64,000 bases of DNA, taken from an uncultured Eubacterium sp. (GTDB taxonomy: Bacteria; Bacillota; Clostridia; Oscillospirales; Acutalibacteraceae). The stretch is taken from positions 186,001 to 250,000 of the forward strand of contig CAKTGF010000004.1 of assembly GCA_934561395.1 (NCBI GenBank), in the 5' to 3' direction. Under the pieces are notes generated by a model. The model did not search any database. It saw only the letters and a program-made list of their open reading frames with translations, and was not told the origin of the DNA. Position 1 is the stretch's first letter, and every line of letters begins with the position of its first letter. A program made the position numbers and the translations under genes. Shown one piece after another: positions 32,644-41,087 of the stretch.

Positions 32644-33291
32644 TCAAAACAGCTTTGATATGTAGCTTGGGCTGTCGATAATTGCGGAGGGATTTTCTGC
32701 AAACAAAACGGAAAAGCTCCTAAAGCCCCAAGAGCATCCGATTGCCTCAATGCCTGCGTTTTTTGCGGTTTGCATGTCAACCTCGCTGTCGCCGAAGAAA
32801 ATTGCCTCCTTGGGGGTGCAGCCCATTTTCTCCAGCGCCATATTGGTGGTTTGCGGGTTTGGCTTGGTGGGAACGCCGTCAACGCAGCCGATTACAACAT
32901 CGAAATAATTTTTGCCGAAAATATACTCAACCATGGAAACGGCAGCAACATTTGGTTTGTTTGTAACAACGGCAAGGGCTATTCCCTTTTCCTTAAGAAT
33001 ATCAAGCTGTTCCTTAATGCCGTCGTAAGCGTGGGCGTGGTCAAGCTTAATTTTGTTATAAATAACCTTAAACTCCTCATACCTTTGGGTAAGAGTTTGC
33101 TCATCAAGGGTAAAGTTAAAGGCTCTGTCAACCAATTTTTTTGCGCCGTTACCCACAAAGTTTCTGTAATCGTCCATAGTCCATTTGGCGTCAAAGTTAT
33201 ACTTTTTAATCAGTATTTCGCAAGCACCTGCCAAATCGTCAATAGTATTTACAAGTGTTCCGTCCAAATCAAATACTGCACATTTAATCAT
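32644..33291 (-). CDS. HAD-family phosphatase, phosphoglycolate-phosphatase-like
   Basis: A 215-residue HAD hydrolase. Motif I FDLDGTLVNT carries the nucleophile Asp and acid/base Asp; motif II VVTNKP; motif III/IV FFGDSEVDMQTAKNAG. The cap-1 helical insert makes it Gph/PGMB-like, acting on small phosphates such as phosphoglycolate or sugar phosphates. I prefer the ATG at 33291; it overlaps the last codons of the potD gene by 8 bases (GTG at 33300 is the alternative), so translation is coupled to the polyamine transporter operon. The reason for this coupling is unknown. Confidence 0.85.
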   Translation of the reverse strand: MIKCAVFDLDGTLVNTIDDLAGACEILIKKYNFDAKWTMDDYRNFVGNGAKKLVDRAFNFTLDEQTLTQRYEEFKVIYNKIKLDHAHAYDGIKEQLDILKEKGIALAVVTNKPNVAAVSMVEYIFGKNYFDVVIGCVDGVPTKPNPQTTNMALEKMGCTPKEAIFFGDSEVDMQTAKNAGIEAIGCSWGFRSFSVLFAENPSAIIDSPSYISKLF

Positions 33292-34558
33292 ACAAATCAC
33301 TCAAATCCTGTTCTTTTTTCTTTTTTATCTTATTAACAAAGGCGCACACAAGCACCACAATCACAACGCCGCCCAAAGCAGCGGATTGTATATATATATT
33401 TCTTTCGTTTTTAACGCTTTCCGCACTGAGCTTGCCGCTTTTAACCTGTGACCAAAGCGAGTTTTCAAGCTCCAAAATATTTTGGGGAAGATTTTTAAAG
33501 GGCTGTGACAAAGGTTTTTCCTCGGGATAAACCGCAGGGTTGTTATAAAGGGAGGACTCCTCATTATCCTTTACGGTTTTATTTGCCGAGGCGTAGTAGA
33601 TAAACTCCGAATTTGCCAGGGCAACCTCAGGCTCGTGCATAAAGTTAATGAACGCCTCCGCCCCTTTTTTGTTCTGTGTGCATTTGGGAACGCAAAAGGC
33701 ATCGTAAAAATCGTTAACGCCTTCTTTGGGGAAGCAATAGTCCAGGCTGTCGCTGTTTTCACTCATTAAAACATAATCCCCTGCGTAATAGGTGGCAAAT
33801 GCATATTCCCCGGATTCCATAAGGTTAAACACCTCGTCCATAACATAAACGGGGTTAACCTTGTCCTTTTGCTCTGCCAAAAGATTGGCGGCGTCCACCC
33901 AATCCTGCTCGGAATTGGTGTTTAAATCCTGTCCCAGCATAAGCTGTGCAATTGCAAAGGCGTCACGGGAGTTGTTGAACATAAGCACCTTGCCACGGTA
34001 CTGCTCATCCCAAAGAACCGACCATGAATCCGGCTCCTCTTTAACCAAATCCTTGTTATAAATCAATAGGGTTGTGCCGGTGTTAAAGCAAACAGAATAC
34101 TTTTGCTCCGGGTCAAAATAAAGATTTTTGCAATCGTCACGGATATATTTATCAAAATTAGGGATATTTGAATAATCAAGCTCCAGCAGCATATCCTCGT
34201 CAATCAGGCGCTCAATCATATAATCACTGGGAACTATAACATCATAGGACACACCGCCGCCTGTTAGCTTTGAATACATATTCTCGTTTGACTCAAAGTT
34301 GGTGTAATTAACCCTTGCGCCGGTCAGCTTTTCAAACTCTGCTACAACGTCCATAGAACCGTCGGAGCCGTCTGAAATATATTCGCCCCAGTTGTAAACA
34401 TTAACGGTGGTGCCCTGCAAGCCTAAATTTTTATAATATTCCTTTTGCTCGGCTGAAAAATAATCATCCTCCGCAGCAAAGGCGTTTACGCCAAAGCCTG
34501 CACAAAAAGCAAAGGCCACGGCAAGGGAAAGAACAGCAGAAATAATTTTTTTAATCAT
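33284..34558 (-). CDS. potD: Spermidine/putrescine-binding protein with C-terminal membrane anchor
   Basis: A 424-residue extracytoplasmic binding protein of the PotD/PotF family. Signal peptide about 1-29 (ending NAFAA), then VNVYNWGEYI, the polyamine-binding core with DVIVPSDYMIERL, YLFDPEQKYSV-type segments and ATYYAGDYVLM, and a domain ending LW. Unlike the usual lipoprotein there is no lipobox; instead a hydrophobic helix (about 390-412) followed by a basic tail KIKKKKEQ anchors the C-terminus. It overlaps potC by 4 bases and the HAD gene by 8. Delivers polyamines to PotBC. Confidence 0.92.
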   Translation of the reverse strand: MIKKIISAVLSLAVAFAFCAGFGVNAFAAEDDYFSAEQKEYYKNLGLQGTTVNVYNWGEYISDGSDGSMDVVAEFEKLTGARVNYTNFESNENMYSKLTGGGVSYDVIVPSDYMIERLIDEDMLLELDYSNIPNFDKYIRDDCKNLYFDPEQKYSVCFNTGTTLLIYNKDLVKEEPDSWSVLWDEQYRGKVLMFNNSRDAFAIAQLMLGQDLNTNSEQDWVDAANLLAEQKDKVNPVYVMDEVFNLMESGEYAFATYYAGDYVLMSENSDSLDYCFPKEGVNDFYDAFCVPKCTQNKKGAEAFINFMHEPEVALANSEFIYYASANKTVKDNEESSLYNNPAVYPEEKPLSQPFKNLPQNILELENSLWSQVKSGKLSAESVKNERNIYIQSAALGGVVIVVLVCAFVNKIKKKKEQDLSDLYD

Positions 34559-35370
34559 TTTTTCTCCCCCTTTCTTTCCGAACGGCTTTGTGCAATGTTC
34601 ATAAGAACAAGCAAAACCAAAATAACCGCAAACATAAGGGTTGAAAGCGCAAACATATCAGGCTTAACACGCTTTTTGGTAAGTGAAAAAATATAAATAG
34701 GCAGCGTTTGGAATGAAGGGCCGTTAGTGAAATAAGAAATAATGAAATCATCAAGAGACAGTGTAAACGACATTACGCAGCCTGTGATTATTCCGCTCAT
34801 TATTTCAGGCAAAACCACCTTGATAAAGGCGTTAAAGGGCTTGCAGCCAAGGTCAACTGCCGCCTCGTAAACATTCATATCAAACTGCCTGAGCTTTGGT
34901 GTAACATTCAGTATTACATAGGGCAGGCAAAAGGTTACATGGGCAATTAAAATTGTCCAAAACCCAAGCACCTGTGAAACATTGATAAGCGTGCCTGCAA
35001 ACACAAACAAAAGCATCATTGAAATGCCCGTGACGATTTCCGGGTTCATCATGGGTATGTTGGTGGCACTCATCATTGCACGCTTATAAAGCTTATTCTT
35101 TGAATTAAACAGACCCACTGCCGCAAGCACACCCAAAACCGTTGACACCGCAGATGTTGCAACGGCAAGAACAAGGGTGTTTTTTAATGCGTCCATAGCG
35201 GAACTGTTGGCAAACATTTCCTTCCACCAATAGGTTGTAAAACCGCTCATTTGGTAGGTTGAGGAAGAATCGTTAAAGGAAAACACGGTCATTACAACAA
35301 TGGGTGCATACAAAAACAGAAAGATAATTGCCATATATACCTTTGAGGTAAAGGAGGTTTTCTTTTTCAT
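34555..35370 (-). CDS. potC: Spermidine/putrescine ABC transporter permease PotC
   Basis: A 271-residue permease with six hydrophobic helices and the EAA loop (YEAAVDLGCKPFNAFIKVVLPEIMSGI, quoted in part: EAAVDLG...VVLPE) that docks on the ATPase. The family marker LDDFIISYF is present. It sits in a potABCD operon where each gene overlaps the next by 4-8 bases, so all subunits are made together. Imports polyamines with PotB. Confidence 0.93.
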   Translation of the reverse strand: MKKKTSFTSKVYMAIIFLFLYAPIVVMTVFSFNDSSSTYQMSGFTTYWWKEMFANSSAMDALKNTLVLAVATSAVSTVLGVLAAVGLFNSKNKLYKRAMMSATNIPMMNPEIVTGISMMLLFVFAGTLINVSQVLGFWTILIAHVTFCLPYVILNVTPKLRQFDMNVYEAAVDLGCKPFNAFIKVVLPEIMSGIITGCVMSFTLSLDDFIISYFTNGPSFQTLPIYIFSLTKKRVKPDMFALSTLMFAVILVLLVLMNIAQSRSERKGEKK

Positions 35371-36188
35371 ATAACAACACCTCCGTCTTCTGTTCCGTCG
35401 TCAAAATAATTCATTATGCCAAGGCAAACGAATATAAGAAGCATCAGCACAAAGCTGAGCGACGCACCAAGGTTATAATTGTTTGCGCTTTGGAACTGGG
35501 TTTCAATAACATCGCCGATTAAAACAATTTGACCGCCGCCAAGCTTTTGGGTAATGTAAAAGGTTGAAACGCAGGGCACAAAAACCATTGTTACACCGCT
35601 GAGCACACCTGCAAGCGAGGTGGGCAGAACTACCCTTTTAAACACCTGAAGTTTGTTTGAGCCCAAATCCTGGGCAGCCTCAATAAGCGAATTATCCATT
35701 TTTGAAAGAACGGAATAAATGGGTAAAATCATATAGGGCAAAAAGTTATAAACCATGCCCAAAATTACCGCTCCGCCGTTATTAATCAGGTGCAGACTGT
35801 TTAAATTCAGGCGGCTAAGCAGGGTGTTTATTACGCCGCTGTCGCCCAAAATTGTCATAAGGCTGTAGGTTCTGATTAAAAAATTCATCCACATGGGCAG
35901 CATTACAAGCAAAACAATGGTTCTTTGGGTTCTGTGGGTGTGCTTTGACATAAAATATGCAAAGGGATAGCCCAGCAAAAGGCAAATAACCGTGGCTATT
36001 AAGCCATATTGAATTGAAAGCAATATGGTTGAAAAATAGTTGCCTATCTGCTGAAAATTAGAAAGTGTAAAGGCGCCGCTTTTGTCAGTCAAGGCATAGT
36101 AAAGCACCATAATAAGGGGTGCAATTATAAACAGCAGTGCCCAAACAAGATAGGGCTTGTCTAAAAGCTTTTTTGCTGTCTTATTCAT
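35367..36188 (-). CDS. potB: Spermidine/putrescine ABC transporter permease PotB
   Basis: A 273-residue permease with six hydrophobic helices and the EAA loop (IEAAQDLGSNKLQVF, then VVLPTSLAGVLSG). The ATG at 36188 was chosen because a purine-rich GGAAGAAG lies just upstream and the longer frame would add a non-hydrophobic extension overlapping potA by 59 bases. It overlaps the end of potA by 8 bases and potC by 4. Forms the channel with PotC. Confidence 0.93.
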   Translation of the reverse strand: MNKTAKKLLDKPYLVWALLFIIAPLIMVLYYALTDKSGAFTLSNFQQIGNYFSTILLSIQYGLIATVICLLLGYPFAYFMSKHTHRTQRTIVLLVMLPMWMNFLIRTYSLMTILGDSGVINTLLSRLNLNSLHLINNGGAVILGMVYNFLPYMILPIYSVLSKMDNSLIEAAQDLGSNKLQVFKRVVLPTSLAGVLSGVTMVFVPCVSTFYITQKLGGGQIVLIGDVIETQFQSANNYNLGASLSFVLMLLIFVCLGIMNYFDDGTEDGGVVI

Positions 36189-37320
36189 TTTCTTCTTCCT
36201 CCCAATTATAAGAGGCGTCTGAAATATGGTCCATCTCATCCGAGAAGGTGGAATAGTCGCCGAACTCGCCGGAGTATTCGCTGCGTTTCATAATGTGAAT
36301 AGCATCGGGCTCAATATACATACCTATGGTTTGGTCAACCTTTAAGTTTTCCCTGGTGGTTTGAATCATCCAGATAAAGCCGCCAACATCAACAAGTATT
36401 TCAAAATGAACACCCTTAAAGGTTACGCTTGTTATTTTGCCTGTAAGTGCGGCGTCTGCACCGGGCTCAACAATTTGAATATCCTCAGGTCTTACAACAG
36501 CCTCAACAAACTCGTTTTTCTCAAAGCCGTGGTCAAGGCATTTGAATTTAACGCCGCCGAAGGTTACAAGATAATCGTCAATCATAATGGCGTCAACAAT
36601 ATTCGATTCGCCGATAAAGTCGGCAACAAAGGCATTGACCGGCTCATTATAAATATCCTCGGGTGTGCCGATTTGCTGTATTTTACCCTTATCCATAACA
36701 ACCACAGTGTCGCTCATAGAAAGAGCCTCCTCCTGGTCGTGGGTAACATAAATAAATGTAATGCCCAGCTCCTGCTGAATATTTTTAAGTTCACGCTGCA
36801 TATCCTTGCGCAATTTTAAATCAAGAGCGCCCAAGGGCTCGTCAAGGAGCAAAACATGGGGCTTGTTTGCAAGTGCTCTTGCAATTGCCACACGCTGCTG
36901 CTGACCGCCTGAAAGTGAGTCAACGGTACGCTTTTCAAAGCCCTTAAGGTTAACCAGCTCAAGCATTGAGGCAACGGTTTTGCGCACATCTTCCTTGGGC
37001 ATTTTTTGCAGCTGAGGGCCAAAAGCAATGTTTTCATAAACATTCAAATGAGAAAAAAGAGCATAACGCTGGAAAATGGTATTCACATGCCTTTTGTGTG
37101 GCGGAACATCATTGATTCGCTTGCCCTCAAAAATAACATCCCCGCTGTCAGGCTTTACAAAGCCTGCAATTGCACGAAGGGTTGTTGTTTTGCCGCAGCC
37201 TGAAGGGCCAAGCAGCGTTATAAACTCTTTTTCGTTAATATATAAATTCAGATTTTCCAAAACGGTGTTATCACCGTAGCTGACCTTAACGTTCTTTAAA
37301 TCAATTATTTTCTTGTTCAA
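36181..37320 (-). CDS. potA: Spermidine/putrescine ABC transporter ATPase
   Basis: A 379-residue ABC ATPase. Walker A GPSGCGKTT (38-46), Q-loop, signature LSGGQQQRVAIARAL, Walker B LLLDEPLGALD and H-loop VTHDQEEA are all complete. The C-terminal TOBE domain (about 260-350) is typical of PotA/MalK-type importers. An unusual acidic tail of about 30 residues (SEYSGEFGDYS...EEEENE) follows. First gene of the pot operon, behind a good promoter and an AGAGGAAG ribosome site. Confidence 0.94.
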   Translation of the reverse strand: MNKKIIDLKNVKVSYGDNTVLENLNLYINEKEFITLLGPSGCGKTTTLRAIAGFVKPDSGDVIFEGKRINDVPPHKRHVNTIFQRYALFSHLNVYENIAFGPQLQKMPKEDVRKTVASMLELVNLKGFEKRTVDSLSGGQQQRVAIARALANKPHVLLLDEPLGALDLKLRKDMQRELKNIQQELGITFIYVTHDQEEALSMSDTVVVMDKGKIQQIGTPEDIYNEPVNAFVADFIGESNIVDAIMIDDYLVTFGGVKFKCLDHGFEKNEFVEAVVRPEDIQIVEPGADAALTGKITSVTFKGVHFEILVDVGGFIWMIQTTRENLKVDQTIGMYIEPDAIHIMKRSEYSGEFGDYSTFSDEMDHISDASYNWEEEENE

Positions 37321-37380
37321 TTATGCACTTCCTCTTTGTAACCCGATTTATGCTTTATATTATAATTTGCACATATAGTA

Positions 37381-37409
37381 AATATATAATTTTTAATACA
37401 CGATGTCAA
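37381..37409 (-). promoter_or_regulatory. Promoter of the pot operon
   Basis: Minus strand TTGACA (37404-37409), 17 bases, TATATT (37381-37386), about 60 bases before the potA ATG. Confidence 0.75.
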
Positions 37410-37439
37410 CAATTTTGACATATTTTTTGCAAGTTTATA

Positions 37440-37471
37440 CACAAAAGCTGCCACCCGAAAGCAGTGGCAGC
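37440..37471 (-). terminator. Terminator after the ABC exporter pair
   Basis: GCTGCCAC / GTGGCAGC stem (37447-37454 with 37464-37471) followed by TTTT on the minus strand. Confidence 0.82.
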
Positions 37472-37477
37472 CTTAAT

Positions 37478-39226
37478 CTATTTTTTAGGAAATTGGGAGT
37501 TGTAAAGTTCAAAGTAAAAGCCTTTTTTATCCAAAAGTTCCCTGTGATTTCCCTGCTCGATAATATTCCCGTTTTTCATAACCAAAATTATATCTGCTTC
37601 CTTAATTGTGGCTAATCTGTGGGCAACAATAAAGGTTGTTTTGCCCTGCATCAGATTTGAAAATGCCTTTTGTATTTTAATTTCGGTTCTTGTGTCTATT
37701 GATGAAGTTGCCTCGTCAAGAATCAAAACAGGCGGTCTGCAAAGCATAAGCCTTGAAATGCAAAGCAGCTGCTTTTGACCTTGGGAAAGAGAGCCGCCGT
37801 CCTCGCCTATTACCGTGTCGTAGCCGTAGGGCAAGCGCTTGATAAAGGAGTGAGCGTGAGCTTTTTTTGCAGCCTCAACGATTTGTTCGTCTGTGGCATT
37901 TTCAACGCCTAAGGCAATATTTTCCTTAATCGTGCCGGCTTTAAGCCAGGTGTCCTGCAGCACCATTCCGATATTTGACCTTAAGGATTTAAGCTTAACC
38001 TCGGAATATGGCTTACCGTCAATAACTATCTGCCCGCTGTCAGGCTCATAAAACCTCATTAAAAGGTTAATAAGAGTTGTCTTGCCGCAGCCTGTGGGGC
38101 CTACGATAGCCACCCTTTGACCGTTTTTAACGGAAAGATTAAAGTCCTCGATCAGCTTTTTATCTTTTATATAAGAAAAACTTACATTCTTAAGCTCTAT
38201 ATTGCCGTTAACATCCACAAGTTCTAAAGCGTTTTCACTGTCCGGAGCGATTTCCTTCTCCTCCAAAAGCTCAAACAGCCTGCCTGCACAGGCGATGGCG
38301 TTTTGCAGCTCTGTAATAACGCCGCTTATTTCGTTAAAGGGCTTGGTGTATTGATTTGCGTATGACAAAAAGCAGGTTAACACACCAACCGTAATAGCCT
38401 GCTGCTGTGTTTTAACCGCAAGCATAGCGCCGAAAAGAGCCACCGCTGCATAAACAATGCTGTTAACAAACCTTGTTGCCGGGTTTGTAATTGATGAAAA
38501 GAAAACTGCCTTAAGAGAATAGCCCTGCAAGCGATTGTTGATTTCATCAAAGGCTTTGATATTTTCTTCCCCGTGGGAATAAGCGTCAACCAGCTTTTGG
38601 TTGCCAATCATTTCATCAATAAATGAGGTTTGCTCGCCCCTGGTTTCGGATTGCAGCTTAAACATTTTGTAGGTTCTCTTTGCAATATACCTTGCAATAA
38701 AGAACGAAAGCGGAGTTACCAAAACAACAACAATGGTTATCCACAAATTAATTGAAAGCATAAAGCCGATTGTGCCGAAAATTGTTATAACCCCTGTAAA
38801 GAACTGTGTAAAGCCCACCAGCAGGCCGTCTGCAAACTGGTCAACATCGGCAATTACTCTTGCTACAATATCCCCTGTCGGGTTTGAATCAATGTATGAA
38901 ATGGGCAGGCGCTCTATTTTGCTGAAGGCTCTGTCCCTCATATCACGAACTACATTAAAGGTTATTTTGTTGTTGCAAACATTCATAAGCCATTGAGAAA
39001 GGGCAACAACGCCGATAATAACGCATACCTTAACCAAAATTGGGATTATGCCTTTAAAATTAACCAAGCCCTCGGCAATAATGCAGTCAATGGCGTTACC
39101 GATAAGAACGGGCACATAAAGGGTGCCTGCCACGCTTACAATCGCAAGGAGCATTGAAAGAATAAGATAAATTCTGTATCTTCCCACATAGGAAACCACT
39201 TTTTTAATTACGGTTTTATTGTTCAT
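37478..39226 (-). CDS. ABC exporter half-transporter, catalytically complete subunit
   Basis: A 582-residue type IV ABC half-transporter: six membrane helices (1-310) then a nucleotide-binding domain with Walker A GPTGCGKTT, signature LSQGQ, Walker B VLILDEATS with the catalytic Glu, and H-loop IVAHRLATI. Signature LSQGQ rather than LSGGQ is seen in many heterodimeric multidrug exporters. Its start codon shares a base with the stop of the partner gene (ATG/TAA overlap at 39226), so it forms a pair with the upstream gene. Likely exports drugs, lipids or peptides; substrate unknown. Confidence 0.9.
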   Translation of the reverse strand: MNNKTVIKKVVSYVGRYRIYLILSMLLAIVSVAGTLYVPVLIGNAIDCIIAEGLVNFKGIIPILVKVCVIIGVVALSQWLMNVCNNKITFNVVRDMRDRAFSKIERLPISYIDSNPTGDIVARVIADVDQFADGLLVGFTQFFTGVITIFGTIGFMLSINLWITIVVVLVTPLSFFIARYIAKRTYKMFKLQSETRGEQTSFIDEMIGNQKLVDAYSHGEENIKAFDEINNRLQGYSLKAVFFSSITNPATRFVNSIVYAAVALFGAMLAVKTQQQAITVGVLTCFLSYANQYTKPFNEISGVITELQNAIACAGRLFELLEEKEIAPDSENALELVDVNGNIELKNVSFSYIKDKKLIEDFNLSVKNGQRVAIVGPTGCGKTTLINLLMRFYEPDSGQIVIDGKPYSEVKLKSLRSNIGMVLQDTWLKAGTIKENIALGVENATDEQIVEAAKKAHAHSFIKRLPYGYDTVIGEDGGSLSQGQKQLLCISRLMLCRPPVLILDEATSSIDTRTEIKIQKAFSNLMQGKTTFIVAHRLATIKEADIILVMKNGNIIEQGNHRELLDKKGFYFELYNSQFPKK

Positions 39227-40947
39227 TATTTCTGCGCCTCCTTTTCGTTAAATTGAGAGGCGTAAATTTCCTTATAAACCTCACAGTTATTAAGGAGTTC
39301 ACTGTTTGTTCCCATGCCAACGCATACACCGTCGTCAAGAACAATGATTTTGTCAGCCGTTAAAATTGAAGAACAGCGCTGTGAAACGATAAACAGCGTA
39401 GGCTTGTAATCAAGGCTTAATACAGCCTCACGCAATGCCTTTTCCGTTGCAAAATCCAAAGCGGAGGCGCTATCGTCAAGCACAATAATTTCAGGTCTTG
39501 AAACAATCGCTCTGGCAATTGAAAGCCTTTGCTTTTGACCCCCTGAAAGGTTGGCACCATTTTGCTCAATTACGGTGTCCAAACCGTCTTTTTCATAAAT
39601 ACTGTCATATATTTGGGCAATGCGTAAAGCATTGTCAATTTCTTTATCGGTGGCATTTTTCTTGCCCCATTTAATATTATCCCTTACCGTTCCGCTGAAA
39701 AGAACAGCCTTTTGCATAACAAAGCCGATTTTTGAGCGCAGCTCCTCAACATCGTAGGAGTTAACATTTTTGCCGTCAACGCTTACAACGCCCTTTGTTG
39801 CGTCATAATAGTGCGGAATAAGGCTTACAAGGCTTGATTTGCCCGAGCCGCTGGAGCCGATAATGCCCACAACATCGCCCTTGTTTGCAGAAAACGAAAT
39901 GTTTGAAAGGCTTTCATCTCCTGCGCCGTTATATTTAAGAGAAACCTTGTCAAACTTAACGGCACAGTCATTGAGCCTTTCGTTATCGTCGGTAAATTTA
40001 AGAGTGTTTTTCATATCAAGAATTTGTGAAATTCTTGAGCCGGAGGCAAAGGCCTTTGAAATGGTAACAATAAGGTTTGCAAATTTAATAAGCTCAACTA
40101 AAATTTGGCTCATATAGTTGTAAAGAGCAACAACATTACCCTGCGAAAGCGAGCCGCCGTCAACACGCAATGCGCCGTAGTAAATTAAAAGAACAATGCC
40201 CAAATTAACGATAATGTATGTTAACGGGTTCATGAGTGCGGATATTCTGCCCACTGCCCTTTGAAAATGAGCAAGCAAATTGTTTTTATCGGTAAACTTG
40301 CCGTATTCCTGCTTCTCCTCTGTAAAGGCACGGATAACCCTTGCACCTGTAAGATTTTCCCTTGTCATAAGGGTAATGCCGTCAAGGGTATTTTGAACAT
40401 CACGGTACATGGGCACGGTTGCTTTCATAATCAAAACAATTACAAACGAAAGCAAAGCGATAACCGCTAAGAAAATAAGGCTTGCCTTAACATCAATGGT
40501 AAGCGCCATTACAAAGGCACCCACCGTTATAAACGGAGAGCGCAAAAACAACCTCAACACCATATTAACACCGTTTTGAGCCTGGTTAACATCATTTGTC
40601 ATTCTGGTAATAAGGGTGGAGGTTCCCACGCCGTCAATTTCGTTAAATGACAGTGACTGTATTTTCTCAAACAGCGCATGTCTAAGCCCTGTTGCAAAGC
40701 CTGTGGCAGCCTTTGCGGCAAACCACTGGGCTGTAATTGCGGCAATCATTCCCACCACTGCAAGAACAACCAAAAGCGCCGACCTTGAAAGAACAAGGCT
40801 CATATCGTTATTACGGATACCGTCGTCAATAATAGATGCCACTACAAGGGGCACGATAAGCTCAAAGCAGGCCTCGAGCATTTTAAACAACGGCGCAAAA
40901 GCGGATTCTTTTTTGTAATCCTTTAAATACACCAATAATTTTTTCAT
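39226..40947 (-). CDS. ABC exporter half-transporter with degenerate ATP site
   Basis: A 573-residue type IV ABC half-transporter. Walker A GSSGSGKSS and signature LSGGQ are intact, but Walker B reads IIVLDDSAS (Glu replaced by Asp) and the H-loop reads VSQRCSSI (His replaced by Gln). These losses define the non-catalytic site of heterodimeric exporters such as TM287/288 and BmrCD. The ATG at 40947 gives an AAGGA site 8 bases upstream; the ATG at 40956 is too close to it. First gene of the exporter operon; shares a divergent promoter region with the Gfo/Idh/MocA gene. Confidence 0.9.
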   Translation of the reverse strand: MKKLLVYLKDYKKESAFAPLFKMLEACFELIVPLVVASIIDDGIRNNDMSLVLSRSALLVVLAVVGMIAAITAQWFAAKAATGFATGLRHALFEKIQSLSFNEIDGVGTSTLITRMTNDVNQAQNGVNMVLRLFLRSPFITVGAFVMALTIDVKASLIFLAVIALLSFVIVLIMKATVPMYRDVQNTLDGITLMTRENLTGARVIRAFTEEKQEYGKFTDKNNLLAHFQRAVGRISALMNPLTYIIVNLGIVLLIYYGALRVDGGSLSQGNVVALYNYMSQILVELIKFANLIVTISKAFASGSRISQILDMKNTLKFTDDNERLNDCAVKFDKVSLKYNGAGDESLSNISFSANKGDVVGIIGSSGSGKSSLVSLIPHYYDATKGVVSVDGKNVNSYDVEELRSKIGFVMQKAVLFSGTVRDNIKWGKKNATDKEIDNALRIAQIYDSIYEKDGLDTVIEQNGANLSGGQKQRLSIARAIVSRPEIIVLDDSASALDFATEKALREAVLSLDYKPTLFIVSQRCSSILTADKIIVLDDGVCVGMGTNSELLNNCEVYKEIYASQFNEKEAQK

Positions 40948-40977
40948 TTCATACATCCTTGAATTTTATACAGATAT

Positions 40978-41005
40978 ATTATATAACCAAATTGGGATAT
41001 GTCAA
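40978..41005 (-). promoter_or_regulatory. Promoter of the ABC exporter operon
   Basis: Minus strand TTGACA (41000-41005), 16 bases, TATAAT (40978-40983). Confidence 0.75.
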
Positions 41006-41016
41006 TTAAAAAAATG

Positions 41017-41044
41017 TTGAAAAATAGTTTGTGTGTGATATAAT
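41017..41044 (+). promoter_or_regulatory. Promoter of the Gfo/Idh/MocA gene
   Basis: TTGAAA (41017-41022), 16 bases, TATAAT (41039-41044), then AAGAGGTAG before the ATG at 41088. It is back-to-back with the exporter promoter, 12 bases away. Confidence 0.75.
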
Positions 41045-41087
41045 TTATTTAGCATTATTAATTTGAAGAGTAAGAGGTAGATTAGTT

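Noticed and set aside
36361..36819. Plus-strand frame opposite potA
   Set aside because: Antisense to an intact ABC ATPase with all motifs; no start signals.
37321..37440. Riboswitch upstream of potA (also looked upstream of gdhA, nanA and the ECF S-component gene)
   Set aside because: Leaders are short and AT-rich, without the paired elements of known riboswitches that I can recognise.
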